Positions 1-6,288 of a stretch of 7,342 nt of DNA are shown here, in pieces; within the stretch, counting starts at the first letter, position 1; the number at the start of each line of letters is the position of its first letter. The notes beneath the pieces are model-generated. The model did no database searches, was not told where the DNA came from, and worked only from the letters and a program-made list of their open reading frames with translations. This stretch comes from Desulfobulbaceae bacterium (GTDB lineage Bacteria > Desulfobacterota > Desulfobulbia > Desulfobulbales > Desulfurivibrionaceae). A program made the translations under genes and the position numbers. Location: contig DOZO01000033.1 in assembly GCA_003517965.1 (NCBI GenBank), positions 570 to 7,911 of the forward strand. Direction: 5' to 3'.

Positions 1-489
1 GTTGGCGATCTTCTTGCCCAGGAGGTGCATCTCGTTTTTCCGCTCATCAAGGGCGGCGATGGTCAGGACCAGACTGTTTGAACCGGAGGCGGGCGGGGCA
101 ATGCTTTTGACCTCAAGCTCATGCAGAAAGCCGTAAAAATTGCCGTATTCCTGGCGCTCCAGCACCTGGATCTCTTTGGGAAAAGCGAGGCTGACAATGT
201 TGGCAGACTCCACCCATTTGAAGTCGAGGCCGTAAAGATCCCGGTTGCCGATCTTGAACTGGAGCCGTTTGTTCTCGGTGCCGGGAATGGTTTCTTCCTG
301 AACGATCTCCCCGATCAGGCGCTGCCCGTCGCTTAAGGTTGCCAGGGCGACCGGTTTCGGCCAGAAGACTGAAATACCGTTGGCCGTCACCACATAGATG
401 AGCAGCAGGGTAAGAAAAAGGATCAGGGAAAGGGCAAGGCCGGTGGCCCAGACAAAGGGCTCTCCCTGTCGCCAGAATTTTTTGCTCAT
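1..489 (-). CDS. pstA: PstA, phosphate ABC transporter permease (N-terminal part, runs off the left edge)
   Basis: Second membrane permease of the high-affinity phosphate importer PstSCAB; with PstC it forms the inner-membrane channel. The first 163 residues are present, open to base 1. The start ATG (487-489) has a GGAG ribosome binding site at 498-501 and lies 16 bp after the pstC stop, so the two genes are co-transcribed. A short basic N-terminus (MSKKFWRQ) leads into one membrane helix at about residues 13-36. A hydrophilic stretch follows from about residue 37 to the edge, with no further membrane segment. By the positive-inside rule this stretch is periplasmic. The canonical permease helices and EAA loop must lie beyond the window. 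Short PstA proteins (about 280-300 aa) lack such a long insert, so this is the enlarged form that accompanies long PstC proteins. Identity rests on position after pstS-pstC plus this topology; the diagnostic permease domain is not visible here. Confidence 0.9.
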   Translation of the reverse strand, partial: MSKKFWRQGEPFVWATGLALSLILFLTLLLIYVVTANGISVFWPKPVALATLSDGQRLIGEIVQEETIPGTENKRLQFKIGNRDLYGLDFKWVESANIVSLAFPKEIQVLERQEYGNFYGFLHELEVKSIAPPASGSNSLVLTIAALDERKNEMHLLGKKIAN

Positions 490-505
490 GATGTTTTCTC
501 CAAAA

Positions 506-2728
506 TTAATAACGCCCATATTTTTTCCGCAACCGTTCGCGGACCAGCTCCGCTCCGGTGTTCACCACAAAGGTCAGGGCGAAGAGCAGGGAAGAGCAGA
601 GGAAGAGTACCCGGTACAGGGTGCCGTTAAACGGCGCCTCGGGAATCTCTACGGCGATGTTGGCGGACAGGGTGCGCATGCCGTTGAAGATCGACCAGTC
701 GAGGATGGGGGTGTTGCCGGTGGCCATGAGCACAATCATGGTTTCCCCCACCGCCCGGCCAAAGCCGATCATAATCGCGGCGAAGATGCCGGGGCTGGCC
801 GAGGGCAACACCACCCGCCAGATCGTCTGCCAGCGGCTGGCGCCCAAAGCCAGGGAGGCAGCGGTCAGGCTGGGCGGGATGTTGGAGATGGCATCCTCGG
901 TAATGGAAAAGATAATGGGGATCACCGCAATACCGAGACCGAAGGCGATGATGATGCAGTTGCGCTGGTCGTAGCGCATACCGAGGTCATTGTAGAGCCA
1001 TTGTTTGAAGTTGCCAGCAAAGAGCCACTGCTCTACCAAGGGGGCGGACCACATGGCCAGGGCCGTGGCCAGCAGGATGACCGGGGTCAACAGGAGAAAT
1101 TCATGGCCGCTGCAAAAATTTTGCAGGGTCGGCGTCTTGTAGAACGGCCGGAGCACGGCCATGATTGTTACAAAGATCAGCGGCAGGATCAGTACCCCGA
1201 GAATGATGGAGAGAATGCCCTTTTCCACGATGGGCGCCAGCCAGAGGGCGATGAGAAAGCCGATGACCACCGAGGGGATCGAGGCCATGATCTCCACCAC
1301 CGGCTTGACCGTTTTTTTGAAGGTTTCGGTGCTGAACTGGCTGGTGTAGACCGCGCCGAAGATGGCGAGCGGCACGGCGAAGATCATGGCGTACAGGGTT
1401 CCCTTGAGGGTGCCGAAGAGTAGCGGGACCAGGCTGAATTTCGCCTCGAAATCATCGGTGCCGGATGAGGACTGCCAGACATACTCCGGCTTGGCGTAGC
1501 TTTCGTACCAGACCTTGCCGAACAGGGTTTTCAGGCTGATTTCCGGGTGGGGGGCATCGATCTTCCAGACGGTGAGGCTGTTGTCGGCGGCAAGGCCGAT
1601 CAGGCCGTTGCCCTGGCCGGAGATGCCCGCCAGGCTCAGGGGGGCATCAAGGGCCAGCAGGTGGTTCTCGCTGGTCATATGGTCGAAATGGGTTCCGCCG
1701 CTGGCGTCGAGGCTGATCAGCGCCTTGGTGCGGCGGGTGGGGATGATGCGCGCCACCGGACTCTGGTGGCTGGTCAGGGTATGGGTTTTGCGCAGGGCCT
1801 GCACCCGATCCTCCCCTTCGCCGCTCCAGATCTGGCTCCAGGTGGCCAGGCCCCCCGCGGCGTCGCCCACCGCCACGGAGATATCGCCGAACACCATGGC
1901 CAGGGCGGTAACCCCCTTGTTGCCGGGCACGGCCACCACATTGTCGGTGCGGTCGGCGGTCTCATTTTCCCTCAGATCCCAACGCAACAGGCTGCCGGTA
2001 TCGGTGCCGGCAAAGAGGGCCTCGCCTTTCTCGTCCAGGGTGAAGGCGGTGATCCTGCCCGGCAGCTCCTCGGCGAGCAGGAAGGAAAAGCTCTCCCTGG
2101 TCTCGTTATCCATGAGGTCGGTGGTTACGACTTCGTGGTCGATCTGGAAGCGGTTGTCCGTCAGCAGCGCCACCTGGGTCAGCCGCCCTTCGTGGCTGCG
2201 GGCCGCGAGGCTCCTGACCGGGGCCGGATACTGCCGGGCCGGATATTTGCCCATAGGGGTGATCTCCGGCTGGACGGTGCGCCTGCCGTCTTCGGCATAG
2301 AGCAGTTTGAAATCCACCTTGGCCACGGTGACGCTGTTATCCTCCCAGAGAAAGGTGAAGATGTTGCTCTTGTTGCTCTCGACGGAGCGAATCTTTGCCT
2401 GCCGCGCCGAGGCGGCCGCGCGGAAAAAGGGTTTGCCGGAGGCGAGATCGTAAAAGGAAAAAAGCCCGCTCTCGTCAAGTACGAAGCCAATCTCTTGAGT
2501 ATTATCCATCCCCACGGCAAGAACCGGGGCAAGCCCTGGTTCTGCGGGTAGACGGTGGCTGACCTCGGCCCTGGCCGGCTGGAACAGGGGCAGGGTTACC
2601 CGGACGATGAGGACCAGAATGGCGATGACGCTGGCGATGACCAGCAGGCCGCCCATGGTGATGGCCCTGGTGGCGAGGCGATCCTGACGGCGGACTTTTT
2701 TGATAAACTGTTTGTCGAGTTTCTGCAT
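506..2728 (-). CDS. pstC: PstC, phosphate ABC transporter permease, long form with periplasmic WD40-like domain
   Basis: Inner-membrane permease of the PstSCAB phosphate importer, 740 aa against about 320 aa for E. coli PstC. A basic N-terminus (KKVRRQDR) precedes membrane helix 1 at about 26-49. Residues 50-430 are hydrophilic and hold beta-propeller-like repeats ending in W/D patterns: GSLLRWDL near 245-252, GGLATWSQ near 292-299 and NSLTVWKI near 383-390. Positive-inside topology puts this domain in the periplasm. Residues 434-740 are the permease: helices near 437-462, 480-500, 505-527, 545-562, 590-610, 645-670 and 705-722. The EAA-type loop with LALGASRWQTIWRVVLP (626-642), which docks on the ATPase, and the AVGETM motif (659-664) are typical of Pst permeases. 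The start is supported by AAGGAA at 2733-2738, 4 nt from the ATG. Long PstC proteins are known in gamma- and deltaproteobacteria, so the length is not a fusion artefact. The role of the propeller is not established. Confidence 0.97.
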   Translation of the reverse strand: MQKLDKQFIKKVRRQDRLATRAITMGGLLVIASVIAILVLIVRVTLPLFQPARAEVSHRLPAEPGLAPVLAVGMDNTQEIGFVLDESGLFSFYDLASGKPFFRAAASARQAKIRSVESNKSNIFTFLWEDNSVTVAKVDFKLLYAEDGRRTVQPEITPMGKYPARQYPAPVRSLAARSHEGRLTQVALLTDNRFQIDHEVVTTDLMDNETRESFSFLLAEELPGRITAFTLDEKGEALFAGTDTGSLLRWDLRENETADRTDNVVAVPGNKGVTALAMVFGDISVAVGDAAGGLATWSQIWSGEGEDRVQALRKTHTLTSHQSPVARIIPTRRTKALISLDASGGTHFDHMTSENHLLALDAPLSLAGISGQGNGLIGLAADNSLTVWKIDAPHPEISLKTLFGKVWYESYAKPEYVWQSSSGTDDFEAKFSLVPLLFGTLKGTLYAMIFAVPLAIFGAVYTSQFSTETFKKTVKPVVEIMASIPSVVIGFLIALWLAPIVEKGILSIILGVLILPLIFVTIMAVLRPFYKTPTLQNFCSGHEFLLLTPVILLATALAMWSAPLVEQWLFAGNFKQWLYNDLGMRYDQRNCIIIAFGLGIAVIPIIFSITEDAISNIPPSLTAASLALGASRWQTIWRVVLPSASPGIFAAIMIGFGRAVGETMIVLMATGNTPILDWSIFNGMRTLSANIAVEIPEAPFNGTLYRVLFLCSSLLFALTFVVNTGAELVRERLRKKYGRY

Positions 2729-2885
2729 ACCGTTCCTTGCAATTTCGGCTCTGTGGTTTTCGTTTCATTCCGGCATCAAGCTGGATATTTACTACCGGAG
2801 AAGCCCCCGGAAGGCCTGCCTTTGGGCGTTGGCCTTCCCGGGGGCCGGGAGGAGTTGAAGATATCCGGCCGTGGCCGGGTGGACA
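2729..2885 (-). other. pstS-pstC intercistronic spacer
   Basis: This 157-bp gap within the operon has no reading frame of note. It carries two hairpins on the transcript: a short GC inverted repeat just after the pstS stop (2865-2878, CCGGCC-GT-GGCCGG) and the longer stem at 2803-2846. The pstC ribosome binding site (2733-2738) is at its downstream end. Confidence 0.8.
2803..2846 (-). terminator. Stable intercistronic hairpin, probable mRNA-stabilising or partial termination element
   Basis: The left arm at 2803-2816 (GCCCCCGGAAGGCC) pairs with the right arm at 2831-2845 over 14 bp with one bulged C; the loop is 14 nt. It is highly GC-rich. On the minus-strand transcript no U-run follows the stem, so it is not a standard intrinsic terminator. 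Position between a binding-protein gene and its permease gene suggests a role in giving more PstS than PstC, by stopping some transcripts or protecting the pstS 3' end from exonucleases. That role is inference. Confidence 0.6.
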
Positions 2886-3884
2886 CTACTTGAGCTTGGC
2901 CAGTTCTTTTTCCACGACCTTGGCAGGCAGGGGCAGGTAGCCGTCTTTCACCACCACCTCCTGACCGGCCTTGGAGAGGATGTATTTAAGAAACTCCGCG
3001 GTCTGGGTGGGTAGCGGCTTGTTCGGCTCCTTGGCCACATAGATGTACAGCATTCTGGAAAGCGGGTAACTGCCGCTCAACACGTGTTCATAGGTGGGTT
3101 CCTGGGCTGCCTCCCCTTTCTTTTTGCTTAAGGCGATGGCCTTGACCCCGGAGGTCATGTAGCCGATGCCGGAGTAGCCGATGCCGTTTTTATCCTCGGT
3201 GACGCCCATGACCACCGAGGCGGAGCCGGGCTGTTCCTTGACGGTATCCTTGAAGTCCCCCTTGAACAGGGCCTTCTCCTTGAAGTAGCCGTAGGTGCCG
3301 GAGGCGGAGTTCCGGCCGTAAACGCTCATGGGCGCCTGCTGCCAGGAGCCGGTGAGGCCGACCTGGCCCCAGGTGGTGATGTTTTCATTCAGGCCGCCCT
3401 TGCGGTTTTTGGAGAAGATTGCGTCAACCTCCTGCAGGCTCAGCGCCTTGAGCGGGTTGTCCTTGTGGACATAGACAGCCAGGGAGTCAAGGGCCACGCC
3501 GATCTCGGTGGGAGCGTAGCCGTATTTCTTGGTGAAGGCGTCGATCTCCTCGGCCTTCATCTTCCGGGACATGGGGCCGAGCTGGGAGGTGCCGGAAAGA
3601 AGCGCGGGCGGGGCAGTACTGGAGCCCTTGCCCTCGATCTGAATGCGGACATTGGGGTATTCCTTGCGGAAGCCCTCCGCCCAGTAGGTCATCAGATTGT
3701 TCAGGGTGTCGGAGCCGATGCTGTCGAGGTTGCCGGAAACGCCGCTGACCTTTTTGTAGGTAGGGGTTTTCGGGTCCACCTTGACATTCTCGGCAAAGAC
3801 GCCGGTGGCGGCAACGGCGACTAAGCAGCCTGCCAACGTAGCCCTGGTAAGGGTTCTGCTCAAAAGATTTTTGTGCATCATCAT
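2886..3884 (-). CDS. pstS: PstS, periplasmic phosphate-binding protein
   Basis: Binds inorganic phosphate in the periplasm and hands it to PstC-PstA. It has 332 aa, usual for the family. A Sec signal peptide covers about residues 1-31, with a basic n-region, hydrophobic core LAGCLVAVAATGVF and likely cleavage after VFA (A31). LAGC at 17-20 also matches a lipobox, but only five residues separate it from R14, so SPase I cleavage is preferred. Ligand-loop motifs are clear: IGSDTLNNL (56-64), GKGSSTAPPALLSGTSQLG (85-103), GRNSASGTYGYF (190-201), and GIGYSGIGY (234-242). Three consecutive ATG codons begin the gene. The first (3882-3884) is chosen because AAGGAGAG lies at 3891-3898 with the GGAG core 8 nt away. 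First gene of the operon; a Pho-box-like array lies about 85-135 bp upstream, consistent with induction by phosphate starvation. Confidence 0.97.
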   Translation of the reverse strand: MMMHKNLLSRTLTRATLAGCLVAVAATGVFAENVKVDPKTPTYKKVSGVSGNLDSIGSDTLNNLMTYWAEGFRKEYPNVRIQIEGKGSSTAPPALLSGTSQLGPMSRKMKAEEIDAFTKKYGYAPTEIGVALDSLAVYVHKDNPLKALSLQEVDAIFSKNRKGGLNENITTWGQVGLTGSWQQAPMSVYGRNSASGTYGYFKEKALFKGDFKDTVKEQPGSASVVMGVTEDKNGIGYSGIGYMTSGVKAIALSKKKGEAAQEPTYEHVLSGSYPLSRMLYIYVAKEPNKPLPTQTAEFLKYILSKAGQEVVVKDGYLPLPAKVVEKELAKLK

Positions 3885-3957
3885 GGTTGTCTCTCCTTAA
3901 AGTGGGGTTATGGATGTCGGGTGCCGGTTTGCAGTCCGACCGTTAAGTTCTGGTCAC

Positions 3958-3963
3958 ACTATG
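3958..3963 (-). promoter_or_regulatory. Possible -10 element of the pstS promoter
   Basis: CATAGT on the minus strand matches four of six positions of TATAAT. It lies a few bases downstream of the last 11-bp unit, close to the roughly 10-bp offset seen at PhoB-dependent promoters, where the Pho box replaces the -35 element. It predicts a 5' leader of roughly 65-70 nt before the pstS start. Confidence 0.4.
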
Positions 3964-3967
3964 CCCC

Positions 3968-4020
3968 CTGATTGTTAGAATTTTATTAGGGTTTCATTAG
4001 GAGATGAACAGAAGATGAAG
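3968..4020 (-). promoter_or_regulatory. Candidate Pho box: 11-bp-phased direct repeats upstream of pstS
   Basis: Read on the minus strand, TTCATCT occurs twice with an 11-bp shift (4019-4013 and 4008-4002). It is followed by three CTAA-led units with the same 11-bp phase: CTAATGAAACC (4000-3990), CTAATAAAATT (3989-3979) and CTAACAATCAG (3978-3968). Known PhoB sites are direct repeats of a 7-bp core plus a 4-bp AT-rich spacer, giving the same 11-bp period. The core here departs from the E. coli TGTCA core. Placement upstream of pstS and next to a -10-like hexamer supports a PhoB site, possibly with several PhoB dimers side by side. Confidence 0.6.
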
Positions 4021-4247
4021 GATTGCATCCTGACGCGAAACTGTTGAAGATCCAGCCGCATTTGCACAATTCCTCGGTAATATTTTTTAACCCTCATATT
4101 CCTTCTTGTCCTTTCCGGCAAAGCATCTGCATGTGCCTCTTTTTTGAATTGGAAAATAATCATTACCTGATCAACGCCTAATAATAGGGCGGTAGTCTGT
4201 TCCACATGGAAACCAGATCAACACAACCGCATAGGGAGGCTAACGCC

Positions 4248-4508
4248 ATGCACTGCAAACATCTTCTCCATTACAGTCACGGAACACACACTTGGTCCGT
4301 GGCCAGCTGTTCCGCCAAGAACTCTCCGTACGTTCCCAGCCTGGGTGAGGTGGAAAGGTTTTGCCAAAGCGGCAGACACATCGTTTGCCCTGCCTATCTT
4401 TTCTCCTCTGGGGCGGGATGTCAGGCAAGGGAAAGCCGTATTCCCGCCGGGAACAGCAGTATGCAAGTCAACCGGCAGAAAAACCCGGAACTCATTCAAG
4501 CAGCATAG
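4248..4508 (+). CDS. Small cysteine-rich protein of unknown function
   Basis: Encodes 86 aa. The start ATG at 4248 is preferred over the in-frame ATG at 4206 because GGGAGG sits at 4234-4239, 8 nt upstream. The first 50 residues look like a compact domain: C3, C21, C39 and C47, with H43, then CPAY at 47-50. Around them is a YVPSLGEVERFC segment (28-39). I recall a family of short deltaproteobacterial proteins with the pattern C...C.A...Y.PS..E...YC....H..CP, so a metal- or cluster-binding fold is plausible; this is recollection and was not searched. The tail from about residue 51 is low in hydrophobics, holds one more Cys (C58), and may be unconserved. It is divergent from pstS and is followed 12 bp later by another small reading frame. 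Function unknown. Confidence 0.6.
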   Translation: MHCKHLLHYSHGTHTWSVASCSAKNSPYVPSLGEVERFCQSGRHIVCPAYLFSSGAGCQARESRIPAGNSSMQVNRQKNPELIQAA

Positions 4509-4520
4509 AGGGGGCACTTC

Positions 4521-4607
4521 ATGCGTTGGAACTTGAAAAACAGGCTTGGTTTTTTCTTTGTCTTGGCCTCTCTCATTTATTCCCCAAGCGGGGAGGCCAA
4601 GAGATAA
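4521..4607 (+). pseudogene. 28-codon signal-peptide-like ORF, possible 5' remnant of an exported-protein gene
   Basis: ATG at 4521 has a strong purine-rich site (GAGGGGG, 4507-4513) that overlaps the upstream gene's stop. The 28-residue product begins MRWNLKNRLG and continues FFFVLASLIYS, then PSGEAKR and stop. This has the exact build of a Sec signal peptide: basic n-region, hydrophobic core, small or polar c-region. No mature domain follows, and the stop falls where a pair of inverted repeats and AT-rich sequence begin. Two readings are possible: the severed start of a periplasmic or envelope gene cut by the accessory DNA to the right, or a genuine small membrane peptide co-transcribed with the Cys-rich protein. 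Confidence 0.35.
4561..4602 (+). terminator. Inverted repeat after the small-protein operon, possible terminator
   Basis: TCTTGGCCTC (4561-4570) and GAGGCCAAGA (4593-4602) are perfect 10-bp arms. The interval contains a second stem, CCCC-AAGC-GGGG (4582-4593), which shares one G with the outer arm. No T-run follows on the plus strand or on the complement, so termination would be non-canonical. It overlaps the 3' end of the 28-codon ORF. Confidence 0.4.
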
Positions 4608-4623
4608 ACAATATTTAATCTCT
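4600..4623. repeat. Short inverted repeat AGAGAT/ATCTCT, possible operator upstream of the ATPase
   Basis: AGAGAT (4600-4605) and ATCTCT (4618-4623) are perfect 6-bp arms around an AT-only centre apart from one C. With one bulged A the match extends inward to three more pairs. It lies just before the candidate ATPase promoter, so a regulator-binding role is possible but unproven. Confidence 0.3.
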
Positions 4624-4643
4624 AAATAAAAGATAAAATATTA

Positions 4644-4670
4644 TTGTCTTGTTGTTAAAAAAAGTATAAT
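4644..4670 (+). promoter_or_regulatory. Candidate promoter of the ATPase gene
   Basis: A perfect TATAAT at 4665-4670 lies 15 bp after TTGTCT (4644-4649). The TATAAT directly abuts the first ATG (4671). Transcription would then begin near 4677-4680, at or just before the second in-frame ATG (4680), giving a leaderless message. No ribosome binding site precedes either ATG. Confidence 0.45.
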
Positions 4671-5975
4671 ATGTCGCGTATGAAGACTACATTATCCCAA
4701 CTCATTGACGATTTCCAAGAGCGGCAGCTGCCGGCACTGGTTGCCAGAGATGCTGATTTTCCGGGAGTACCCGGCAAGGCGGATGTCGCCATCGGCATGC
4801 GGCGCACCGGCAAAACCTTCTTCTGCTATCAGAAAATCCAGGAGCTTCTGGAGGTTGGCGTCAAAAGGCAACAGGTTCTTTACCTTAATTTCGAGGATGA
4901 ACGGCTTCTTGATTTCAGGGTAACGGACTTCCAGGCCATCCTGGATATCTATTACGGCAGATTCCCGGAGAATAAAGACCTGGAGTGCTACTTCTTTTTT
5001 GACGAGATTCAGCGCATCGACCAATGGGAAATGTTCATCCGCCGCCTGCTCGACACGGAAAAGGCTCGTATTTTTCTCACTGGCTCATCCTCTAAGCTGC
5101 TGAGCACGGAGATCGCCACCAGCCTGCGCGGCCGCTCGTTATCGACGGAGATTTTCCCCTTCAGTTTCAAGGAATACCTCAAGGCCGGCGGACTTTTTGC
5201 AGAATCGCCCCAGAATTTCGGTTCCCGAACTGCGGCCATCCTGCGTAAGGCGGCCACCGATTATCTGGAGACCGGCGGTTTTCCAGAGGCGCTCAATCTG
5301 GATCGTAACCTGAGGGTGGAGGTGTTGCAGGGCTATATCGATTCGGTCATTTTAAAAGATGTTATCGAACGCCACCGGGTCGGCAATGTCATTGCCCTAA
5401 AACACCTGGTCAGTCAGGTCATGCATGCCCCTGGCGGCAAGTTCAGCGTCAACCGGTTTTACAACACCCTGAAAAGCATGGCGGTGAAGTGTACCAAGAA
5501 CAGCCTTTACGAGTATCTCGATCACCTGACCGACGCCTACCTGCTCTACCGGGTTCCCATCCACAGCCATTCCGAAAAGGCCCGGATGCTGAACCCGCCC
5601 AAAATCTACACGGTGGATACCGGCCTGCTTAATGCCATGACCTTCCGCAAGTCCGCCAACAACGGCCCCTTGCTGGAAAACCTGGTGTTCATGCACCTGC
5701 GTCGCAATGGCTATGAGATGGAATATGTAACCACCCGGGAATGCAACGAGGCTGATTTTTTCGCGCGCCACAAGGCCTCCGGCAAGGTTATCCTCATCCA
5801 GGCCTGCTGGGATATGACCGAGCAAAACACCTTTAAGCGGGAACTACGGGGCCTGCAAAGCGCCATGCAAGAATTGGCCATCGATTCCGGAACAATTGTC
5901 ACCTGGGATGATGAAACTGAGCTTGCGGGTAATATCAGCGTGGTTCCTGTCTGGAAATGGCTGCTGACCTATTAA
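4671..5975 (+). CDS. AAA_14/DUF4143-type ATPase
   Basis: P-loop ATPase of the family with an N-terminal AAA_14 domain and a C-terminal DUF4143 domain; 434 aa, a normal length. The Walker A motif is GMRRTGKT (42-49). Walker B is YFFFDE (107-112), with D111 and E112 as the metal and catalytic residues. A sensor region TGSSSKLLSTEIATSLRGR (137-155) is followed by the family's IFPFSFKEYL (161-170). The second half has the DUF4143 features: YTVDTGLLNA (313-322), LLENLVFMHLRRNGYE (334-349), and a nuclease-like core NEADFF (359-364) followed by VILIQACWD (373-381). In that core Q-A-C replaces the E-x-K of active restriction-type nucleases, so cleavage activity is doubtful. The substrate is unknown for most members; many sit in mobile or defence-rich regions. 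The first ATG gives this length; an alternative start at 4680 removes three residues. Confidence 0.93.
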   Translation: MSRMKTTLSQLIDDFQERQLPALVARDADFPGVPGKADVAIGMRRTGKTFFCYQKIQELLEVGVKRQQVLYLNFEDERLLDFRVTDFQAILDIYYGRFPENKDLECYFFFDEIQRIDQWEMFIRRLLDTEKARIFLTGSSSKLLSTEIATSLRGRSLSTEIFPFSFKEYLKAGGLFAESPQNFGSRTAAILRKAATDYLETGGFPEALNLDRNLRVEVLQGYIDSVILKDVIERHRVGNVIALKHLVSQVMHAPGGKFSVNRFYNTLKSMAVKCTKNSLYEYLDHLTDAYLLYRVPIHSHSEKARMLNPPKIYTVDTGLLNAMTFRKSANNGPLLENLVFMHLRRNGYEMEYVTTRECNEADFFARHKASGKVILIQACWDMTEQNTFKRELRGLQSAMQELAIDSGTIVTWDDETELAGNISVVPVWKWLLTY

Positions 5976-6288
5976 CCTCCCAGTATTTTTCCTGATTTTT
6001 CACCCATGTCCTGCCGCCGCATGTAGCTCTCTGAGCCAAGGTCCAAAAGTCCGACTTCTCGCCCCGTCGGGAAATAGCGCCTATCACCTGACCCTGACGT
6101 TTTCCTGATGTTTCCCTTGTTTGCGAAGCTGCTTTTTGTTAGCATCTCGGCATGGTTGTTCCGCTTCCATAACTCCTACACAGTTTCATTGCACATACCG
6201 GAAACCTGCATGCCTGGGCAATTCACTTATCCAGTGGTTCAGGTTCTTCTTTTGACATCTACCCTTGAATTAGGTAGGGAGGATCATC
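5976..6288. other. Intergenic spacer with no convincing large gene
   Basis: A plus-strand frame begins at ATG 6108, but it lacks a ribosome binding site, has no domain-like pattern, and runs into the antitoxin gene in another frame, so it is not called. The spacer contains sequences related to the right-hand repeat cluster: GTCCAAAAGTCCGAC (6041-6055), ACCTGACCCTG (6086-6096) and TGGTTCAGGTT (6235-6245). A perfect TTGACA lies at 6252-6257 and a CTACC/GGTAG inverted repeat at 6259-6277. No terminator for the ATPase gene is visible. Confidence 0.5.
6252..6280 (+). promoter_or_regulatory. Possible promoter and operator of the TA operon
   Basis: A perfect -35-type TTGACA occurs at 6252-6257. The hexamer 17 bp downstream (TAGGGA, 6275-6280) is a poor -10. 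The inverted repeat CTACC/GGTAG (6259-6263 and 6273-6277) sits between them. Antitoxins of the RelB/DinJ family usually bind a palindrome at their own promoter, and this is the most reasonable candidate here. It is weak. Confidence 0.3.

Larger units (their letters stand above)
3885..4247. other. Divergent intergenic region between pstS and the Cys-rich small gene
   Basis: About 360 bp with the pst promoter and Pho-box-like array on the minus side. The part from 4070 to 4190 is AT-rich and has no gene I can support. A near-palindrome, TTCCA-CA-TGGAA (4200-4211), lies 36 bp before the plus-strand start at 4248 and could be a regulator site. A TAATAAT string at 4179-4185 could serve as a -10 for the plus-strand gene, but no good -35 partner is visible. 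Confidence 0.5.

Noticed and set aside
398..1423. Long plus-strand frame opposite pstC
   Set aside because: It is an antisense shadow of GC-rich pstC and has an improbable low-complexity composition.
1547..2551. Plus-strand 334-codon frame opposite the PstC WD40-like region
   Set aside because: Composition is that of a codon-bias shadow; the opposite strand has clear PstC domains and a ribosome binding site.
3975..4205. Minus-strand 76-codon frame upstream of pstS
   Set aside because: It needs a GTG start without a good ribosome binding site, shows no domain pattern, and covers the Pho-box-like repeats.
4536..4556. AAAAAC/GTTTTT stem followed by T-rich sequence as an intrinsic terminator
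   Set aside because: The stem is almost all A-T with one G-C pair and lies inside the signal-peptide-like ORF; too weak to call.
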